Assembly: GCA_013698215.1 (NCBI GenBank)
Contig: JACCVJ010000271.1
Location: 1 to 9,815, forward strand
Origin: Tatlockia sp.
GTDB lineage: Bacteria > Cyanobacteriota > Cyanobacteriia > Cyanobacteriales > Chroococcidiopsidaceae
DNA: 9,815 bases
Direction of reading: 5' to 3'
Shown piece by piece: positions 5,859-9,815 of the stretch (position 1 is its first letter; each line of letters starts with the position of its first letter). The translations under genes and the position numbers were made by a program. The notes beneath the pieces are model-generated. The model worked only from the letters and a program-made list of their open reading frames with translations. It was not told where the DNA came from and searched no databases.

Positions 5859-5897
5859 AAAAAATGACCTAGGAGATTCTTGTTAGCTCCTAGGTCA
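5858..5897 (-). terminator. Intrinsic terminator of the hli gene
   Basis: Read on the minus strand, TGACCTAGGAG and its exact complement CTCCTAGGTCA (plus coordinates 5887-5897 and 5865-5875) form an 11-bp stem with an 11-nt loop, followed by seven T (complement of 5858-5864). It lies about 45 nt past the hli stop. It is a textbook rho-independent terminator for minus-strand transcripts. Confidence 0.88.
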
Positions 5898-5940
5898 ATA
5901 AATTCCTTGTCTTTGATACTTTGATTGTTCTTTCTAGGTA

Positions 5941-6123
5941 CTACATGATGCCCCAGAAGTGTAGAAAACCTTGTCCAGAAAATAACTCAATTCCGGCGGC
6001 GGCTAGAAAGCCAATCATTGCTAGACGACCATTCCAGATTTCTGCTTGAGGAGTAAAGCCGTAGCGCCAGGCGTTGCGGTCTTCCATTACTGGGGGTGTA
6101 ACTACTTTAGTTGTGCTTTGCAT
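5941..6123 (-). CDS. hli: High-light-inducible protein (Hlip, one-helix chlorophyll-binding protein)
   Basis: A 60-residue thylakoid protein that binds chlorophyll and carotenoid and quenches excess excitation around photosystem II assembly and chlorophyll biosynthesis. The LHC signature is complete: Glu28-Ile-Trp-Asn31-Gly-Arg33-Leu-Ala-Met-Ile-Gly-Phe (28-39), with the Glu/Asn/Arg chlorophyll ligands, leading into a single helix to about residue 49. The C-terminal SGQGFLHFWGI resembles the HliC type as I remember it, with a longer N-terminus (about 20 residues before YGFTPQAE). I would not assign a subtype firmly. ATG at 6123 has AGGA about 9 nt upstream on the minus strand. The gene follows the ABC ATPase gene with a 99-bp gap that contains an HLR1 element and probably its own promoter, and it ends in a strong terminator. 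Confidence 0.95.
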   Translation of the reverse strand: MQSTTKVVTPPVMEDRNAWRYGFTPQAEIWNGRLAMIGFLAAAGIELFSGQGFLHFWGIM

Positions 6124-6163
6124 AGCGTGTGTTCCTGTTAGTTTATTAATTTATGTTTCCTTC

Positions 6164-6181
6164 TATGTGAACTAATGTAAC
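6164..6181 (-). promoter_or_regulatory. HLR1 element (RpaB binding site) upstream of hli
   Basis: On the minus strand the sequence is GTTACATT-AG-TTCACATA. The HLR1 consensus is two (G/T)TTACA(T/A)(T/A) units separated by two bases; this matches 15 of 16 fixed positions, with only C for T in the second unit. RpaB binding to HLR1 is established for hli and other high-light genes. TTCACA inside the second unit can serve as a -35 (five of six), with TAATAA 17 bp downstream as a poor -10. That would place the site over the core promoter, the arrangement linked to repression in low light and release in high light. Start is 41 bp upstream of the hli ATG. Confidence 0.75.
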
Positions 6182-6222
6182 ACCCCTATTTACAATTTGT
6201 CTATACCTTAAGTAAGAAAGGT

Positions 6223-7500
6223 TTATTCCTCATGCCAAATTGCTTTACCTGTATCGGGGTCAAAGAAATGCAGCTTATCAGGGGTAAAAGACAGCCATAG
6301 CCGCTCTTGGTATGATACTGGGCGATCGGGGGGAATGCGGACTTGCATAGAAGCCGCATTCGTTGAATTAGTAGGACTAACGGAAAGATAGGTTTCGTTG
6401 CCAAGGGCTTCTATTAGGTCTACTTGTACTGGGAGATTGCTGGGTGCGGCATCGCCCTGACTAAAATGTTCTGGTCGAATACCAAGAATTATGGGTTGGC
6501 GATCGTATTTGCTGAGAGCTTTTTCCCAGACTTCGGGGAGATTGAAGCTAAATAAAGGGTGAGAAATTCTTAGAGGCGATTGAAACTCTACTTCTAAAAA
6601 ATTCATTGGTGGGGAGCCAATAAACTCGGCTACAAACCGAGTCGCTGGGCGATTGTAGAGTTCTAGGGGACGAGCAACTTGTTGTAACTGACCTAAATTC
6701 ATGACCGCAATGCGAGTTCCCATAGTCATGGCTTCGGTTTGGTCGTGAGTAACGTAAATAGTTGTCGTCCCTAACTGGCGTTGCAATTTAACGATTTGGG
6801 CGCGAGTTTCGGCGCGGAGTTTGGCATCTAAGTTAGAAAGTGGTTCATCCATCAAAAAAACTTGCGGATTGCGCGAAATTGCCCTTCCTAAAGCTACGCG
6901 CTGCTTTTGTCCGCCCGAAAGCTGTTTGGGTAATCGATGTAATAACGCTTCAATTTGGAGTAAAGAGGCAACATTTTTTACCCGCTTGTCTACCTCTTGT
7001 TCGCGATCGCTCTTGTAACGTAGAGGTGCAGGAAAACGCCGTGTCATGCCAGAGACGGCATTTTTAACCCAACTTGCTAAATCCTTGTTTTGTTCCCCGC
7101 TTGCCCCGCGACGTAGCCCAAAAGCGATATTGTCATAAACTGTCATGTGGGGATAAAGAGCATAACTTTGAAACACCATCGCAATATCCCGCGCCTTGGG
7201 AGGCAAATCGTTGACTAAGGCATCCCCCACCCAGATATTGCCCCCAGTCATTTCTTCTAACCCTGCAATCAGCCGCAATAGGGTACTTTTGCCGCACCCA
7301 GAAGGGCCCACCAGTACCATAAATTCCCCATCCGCTACCGTAAGATTGATGCGCCGTAAAACGTTAACGCTATTTACTTCTGGCTTAGTTTCATCTCCTG
7401 AAGCAATTAATGGTTGGGCGGCTAGTGGAACAATAGCTTTTTCTGACTTAGCAGCATTGGGAAAGCTTTTATAAATATTTTCTAAAACAACCTGTGCCAC
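6223..7500 (-). CDS. MalK/UgpC-type ABC transporter ATP-binding protein with two insertions
   Basis: A 425-residue ATPase of the sugar/polyol importer class (MalK, UgpC, GgtA-like), which powers uptake by separately encoded permeases at the plasma membrane. Walker A GPSGCGKST is at 65-73, Q-loop Gln111 in VFQSYALYPH, signature LSGGQ at 194-198, Walker B VFLMDEP at 214-220, D-loop NLDA at 223-226 and switch His252. A C-terminal regulatory TOBE/OB region follows from about 290, including GSPPMNFLEV and LGIRPEH. It should be active. It is about 55 residues longer than E. coli MalK, owing to extra sequence at about 16-46 (before VLRRINL) and about 132-170 (before the helix preceding LSGGQ). The start is GTG at 7500; an in-frame stop lies just upstream, leaving no alternative. 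No permease or binding-protein gene is nearby, so it may be a shared ATPase. The substrate cannot be told. Confidence 0.92.
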   Translation of the reverse strand: MAQVVLENIYKSFPNAAKSEKAIVPLAAQPLIASGDETKPEVNSVNVLRRINLTVADGEFMVLVGPSGCGKSTLLRLIAGLEEMTGGNIWVGDALVNDLPPKARDIAMVFQSYALYPHMTVYDNIAFGLRRGASGEQNKDLASWVKNAVSGMTRRFPAPLRYKSDREQEVDKRVKNVASLLQIEALLHRLPKQLSGGQKQRVALGRAISRNPQVFLMDEPLSNLDAKLRAETRAQIVKLQRQLGTTTIYVTHDQTEAMTMGTRIAVMNLGQLQQVARPLELYNRPATRFVAEFIGSPPMNFLEVEFQSPLRISHPLFSFNLPEVWEKALSKYDRQPIILGIRPEHFSQGDAAPSNLPVQVDLIEALGNETYLSVSPTNSTNAASMQVRIPPDRPVSYQERLWLSFTPDKLHFFDPDTGKAIWHEE

Positions 7501-7594
7501 AATCTTTTTTTATGAGAATTCAAAACAATCTAATCGAGCGAACTAGGCAGAAAATGCCATTGACTGACTTTAGCGCAATTTAACAGCAACAGAA

Positions 7595-7620
7595 AATTAG
7601 GCGATCGCGCTAATTGTCAA
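7595..7620. promoter_or_regulatory. HIP1-centred inverted repeat next to a minus-strand -35 box in the divergent intergenic region
   Basis: AATTAG (7595-7600) and CTAATT (7610-7615) flank the HIP1 octamer at 7601-7608, giving an almost perfect 21-bp palindrome with one extra G. On the minus strand a perfect TTGACA (7615-7620) overlaps its edge, and TAATTT on its other side (15-bp spacing) is a poor -10. The palindrome would then fill the spacer of a promoter reading towards the ABC ATPase gene. The rest of 7501-7710 shows no other clear signal. Confidence 0.3.
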
Positions 7621-7710
7621 AGAGCATACTAACGAAAAGAAAAGTTACAAAGCGATTCCACTCCTAAAACCTTGGCTAAGCTGGAATTAAAGCCAATAGA
7701 GGTACTGATA

Positions 7711-8955
7711 ATGTCTACTAACATAGACTTAACTCCGGCAGTACATGAGATTATCGACGTGCAAACGACAAGCTGCTGTATTGTTGGTGGCGGTCCAACA
7801 GGGGCGATTTTGGCACTGTTACTAGCGCGTCAAGGCATCCCGGTGATGCTTCTAGAAACCCATAAAGACTTCGATCGCGACTTTCGCGGCGATACCCTTC
7901 ACCCGTCAGTAATGGAAATCATGGCAGAAATAGGTTTAGGCGATCGCTTGCTGCAATTGCCCCACGCCAAAATGCACAACATTACTATTGAGACTGCTGA
8001 AGATACCTTTACCCTCGCTGACTTCAGTCATCTCAAGACTCCCTACCCCTACATCACAATCCTGCCCCAGGTAAAGTTTCTAGAATTTATTGTTAATGAA
8101 GCCCAACAATATCCAAGCTTTCAGCTAGTAATGGGTGCAAACGTGCAGGAATTAATCGAGGAAGACGGAGCAATTAGAGGCGTTCGCTATCGAGGACATG
8201 GCGGCTGGCACGAAGTCCGGGCAATCCTCACTATAGGTGCAGATGGTCGTCACTCACGCACCCGCCAACTAGCTGAATTTGAATCGATCCAGACTTCCCC
8301 ACCAATGGATGTGTTATGGTTTCGGCTGCCACGCCTGCCAGAAGATCCGTCAGGAGGGAGGGGGAGGCTAGTTAAAGGTCGGATTTTAGTTTGCTTAGAA
8401 CGTCCTAATGACTGGCAAATTGCTTATGTGTTTGCTAAAGGAAAATATCAAGAACTGCGTGTTGCTGGCTTAGAAGCATTGCGAAACTCAGTAGCTGAAG
8501 TTGTGCCAGCATTTAAAAGTCGCCTAGAGCAATTGCATGATTGGTCAGAAATCGCCTTCCTCTCGGTTGAGTCTAGCCGCCTCAAACGCTGGTATCGTCC
8601 GGGACTGTTATTAATTGGCGATGCTGCTCATGTGATGTCACCCGTAGCTGGAGTTGGGATTAACTACGCAATTCAAGATGCGGTAGTAGCAGCAAACATC
8701 CTGATTCGTCCGCTCAAGGCGGGGAAAATAGCAGTAAAAGACCTAGCAAAAGTGCAAAGGCAGCGCGAACTACCAACAAAGATAATTCAAGCATTACAAG
8801 CATTAGTTCAAGAACAAATTTTATCTCCCGCGCTGAATTTGGAGCAATCCTTCAAGCCGCCAGCTTGGCTGCGATTGCCTATTTTGAGAGATATTCCCGC
8901 CTGGTTAATTGCCTTTGGAGTTTTCCCCATTCATGTGCAAGCACAAGCGAAATAA
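7711..8955 (+). CDS. FAD-dependent monooxygenase (aromatic hydroxylase fold, UbiH/PHBH-like)
   Basis: A 414-residue single-component flavoprotein of the p-hydroxybenzoate-hydroxylase group, which uses NAD(P)H and oxygen to hydroxylate or epoxidise a substrate. The N-terminal dinucleotide fold reads IVGGGPTGAILALLLARQG (24-42), with the acidic end of strand two at Glu49. The DG motif is at 178-179 (TIGADGRHSRTR), and the second FAD motif GDAAHVMSP is at 303-311, followed by GVGINYAIQDA (314-324). All cofactor motifs are intact. I chose ATG at 7711 because AGAGG lies 8 nt upstream (7698-7702). An in-frame TTG at 7672 would add 13 residues with no family support. The protein has no membrane segment. 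It is divergent from the ABC ATPase gene and converges on gyrA with 9 bp between stops. The substrate is unknown: ubiquinone-type, carotenoid or secondary-metabolite chemistry are all possible. Confidence 0.87.
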   Translation: MSTNIDLTPAVHEIIDVQTTSCCIVGGGPTGAILALLLARQGIPVMLLETHKDFDRDFRGDTLHPSVMEIMAEIGLGDRLLQLPHAKMHNITIETAEDTFTLADFSHLKTPYPYITILPQVKFLEFIVNEAQQYPSFQLVMGANVQELIEEDGAIRGVRYRGHGGWHEVRAILTIGADGRHSRTRQLAEFESIQTSPPMDVLWFRLPRLPEDPSGGRGRLVKGRILVCLERPNDWQIAYVFAKGKYQELRVAGLEALRNSVAEVVPAFKSRLEQLHDWSEIAFLSVESSRLKRWYRPGLLLIGDAAHVMSPVAGVGINYAIQDAVVAANILIRPLKAGKIAVKDLAKVQRQRELPTKIIQALQALVQEQILSPALNLEQSFKPPAWLRLPILRDIPAWLIAFGVFPIHVQAQAK

Positions 8956-8964
8956 CACTTGCAA

Positions 8965-9815
8965 CTAATTTAACGGTGATGGCAAAACAGTCACAGTCAC
9001 AATCTTTTCATCGCCCTTAAGTTCAGCAATCCTACTTCCTGTACCTTCTTTACCCGTAACACTAATAGCACTTGCAGGCAACTGTAACAAGCGTTGATTA
9101 GTTGTCACCGCCAACATTGCCGAACTTGGAGCTAAAACTAAACTCACCAAAGCATCAAACTTACTGGTAAAAGACAAAGCTTGAGTGCCAATATCACCGC
9201 GATTACCACGCCGCAGCGATCGCATTGGCATTTGTTTAGCGTATCCTAGCTGAGAAAATAGTAATAAATTCTCCTCTAAATCGGCTCCTGTAACGCAACC
9301 AACTAATTTTTCATTTTTCCGCAATCGCAAAGCTTGCAAGCCTACCGCCGTGCGCCCTAAAACCTGTAATTGCTCATCATCTACTCTAAATCTCAGCAAC
9401 CGCCCCCCCGCCGTAGCTAAGATGGCATCTTCTCCCGCTCCCGTAATTCGACAAGCAAGCAAGCTATCGTCATCCTTAAACTTGATTACCGTCAAACCAC
9501 GACTGCTCAAACCCGCCAACTCCTCAAGCGCCAAGCGTTTAATCCGCCCCAATTTAGTTAAAATTACCATCTGCGCCGTTGCGCTATCTGGTAATACAAA
9601 TTGTGTTATCAAGCTTTCTGTGGCACTAGGCAGCAAACTAATTAATGGCGCACCTCGTCCCGAAGCACTGCGCCCCGACAATAAAGGTACATCCCCCACC
9701 TTAACCGGGTAAACTTTGCCACCACTGGTTAGCACTATTAGGTCTTGCTTAGTATTGGCACTTATTACCTGCACCACACAATCATTATCTACAGTGCTGT
9801 TAGACTTTTTCCCTG
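8965..9815 (-). CDS. gyrA: DNA gyrase/topoisomerase IV subunit A, C-terminal part (gene runs off the window)
   Basis: The frame is open from the stop at 8965 to the window edge, so the 5' part, including the catalytic tyrosine domain, lies outside. The visible 283 or so residues are the beta-pinwheel C-terminal domain that wraps DNA. About five blades can be seen, each with a turn of the type R-x-x-G-x-x followed by a strand and a K/D-rich hairpin. Examples are SGRSASGRGAPLISLL, LSSRGLTVIKF, GRTAVGLQALRL, LRRGNRGDIGTQALSF and TGKEGTGSRIAEL. GTG at 9777 is an internal valine, not a start, since in-frame coding sequence continues upstream (Ser-Thr-Val-Asp-Asn-Asp-Cys). The canonical GyrA box would be in the first blade, outside the window, so gyrase and topo IV cannot be separated with certainty. 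Gyrase is favoured because the C-terminal domain is full. There is no acidic tail. Confidence 0.88.
   Translation of the reverse strand, partial: GKKSNSTVDNDCVVQVISANTKQDLIVLTSGGKVYPVKVGDVPLLSGRSASGRGAPLISLLPSATESLITQFVLPDSATAQMVILTKLGRIKRLALEELAGLSSRGLTVIKFKDDDSLLACRITGAGEDAILATAGGRLLRFRVDDEQLQVLGRTAVGLQALRLRKNEKLVGCVTGADLEENLLLFSQLGYAKQMPMRSLRRGNRGDIGTQALSFTSKFDALVSLVLAPSSAMLAVTTNQRLLQLPASAISVTGKEGTGSRIAELKGDEKIVTVTVLPSPLN

Noticed and set aside
6821..7474. Plus-strand ORFs of 65-92 codons inside the ABC ATPase gene
   Set aside because: They are shadows of the conserved ATPase coding strand, with no initiation signals or domain content.
7672..7710. TTG start extending the monooxygenase by 13 residues
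   Set aside because: ATG at 7711 has a well-placed AGAGG, and the extension precedes the usual start of the FAD fold without matching anything.
9196..9213. RRGNRG segment as the canonical GyrA box
   Set aside because: The GyrA box (QRRGGRG) belongs to the first blade of the C-terminal domain. This segment is in a late blade about 85 residues from the end.
9775..9777. GTG as the start of a short 270-residue gyrA-like gene
   Set aside because: The frame stays open upstream to the window edge with gyrA-like sequence, so this is an internal codon of a longer gene.

Overview
The window comes from a cyanobacterium. It carries a high-light-inducible (Hlip, one-helix LHC-like) protein, a short RpoD1/SigA-type sigma factor without region 1.1, a probable HLR1 element, a DUF4330-type protein, and ten copies of the HIP1 octamer GCGATCGC (about one per kb). 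The moderately AT-rich composition and HIP1 density fit a beta-cyanobacterium, filamentous or coccoid. The genus cannot be fixed from this sequence. I see no mobile element, CRISPR array, tRNA or rRNA.

Left part (1-3773). A secreted M48 metalloprotease on the minus strand is divergent from a DUF4330 membrane-anchored protein. That gene converges, with only 5 bp between stops, on an alpha/beta-hydrolase-fold gene. The hydrolase lies 24 bp downstream of a small lipoprotein-like gene, as a probable two-gene operon on the minus strand. The hydrolase has lost two of three catalytic-triad residues and looks like a pseudoenzyme. Divergent from this pair is a NodB-family polysaccharide deacetylase with all its motifs.

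Middle (3774-5940). An 835-bp stretch without a convincing gene precedes sigA. It holds several strong inverted repeats, one with two mutually exclusive pairings, and a 9-12 bp motif repeated three times. It is probably a promoter region plus a long structured leader for the principal sigma factor. sigA ends in a strong intrinsic terminator. The sigA-hli convergent gap is packed with that terminator, a degenerate copy of an interspersed palindromic repeat, and a second strong terminator serving hli.

Right part (5941-9815). The hli gene has a near-perfect HLR1 (RpaB) site just upstream. A MalK/UgpC-type ABC ATPase with two unusual insertions lies upstream of it on the same strand. The ATPase is divergent from an FAD-dependent aromatic-hydroxylase-fold monooxygenase, with a HIP1-centred inverted repeat in the shared promoter region. 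The monooxygenase converges, 9 bp between stops, on the 3' part of a GyrA-type topoisomerase gene that runs off the right edge.

Most genes are housekeeping or common cyanobacterial accessory genes. I do not see a new multi-gene system. The points most worth following are the structured sigA leader, the degenerate hydrolase, the insertion-bearing ABC ATPase and the HLR1-controlled hli gene.
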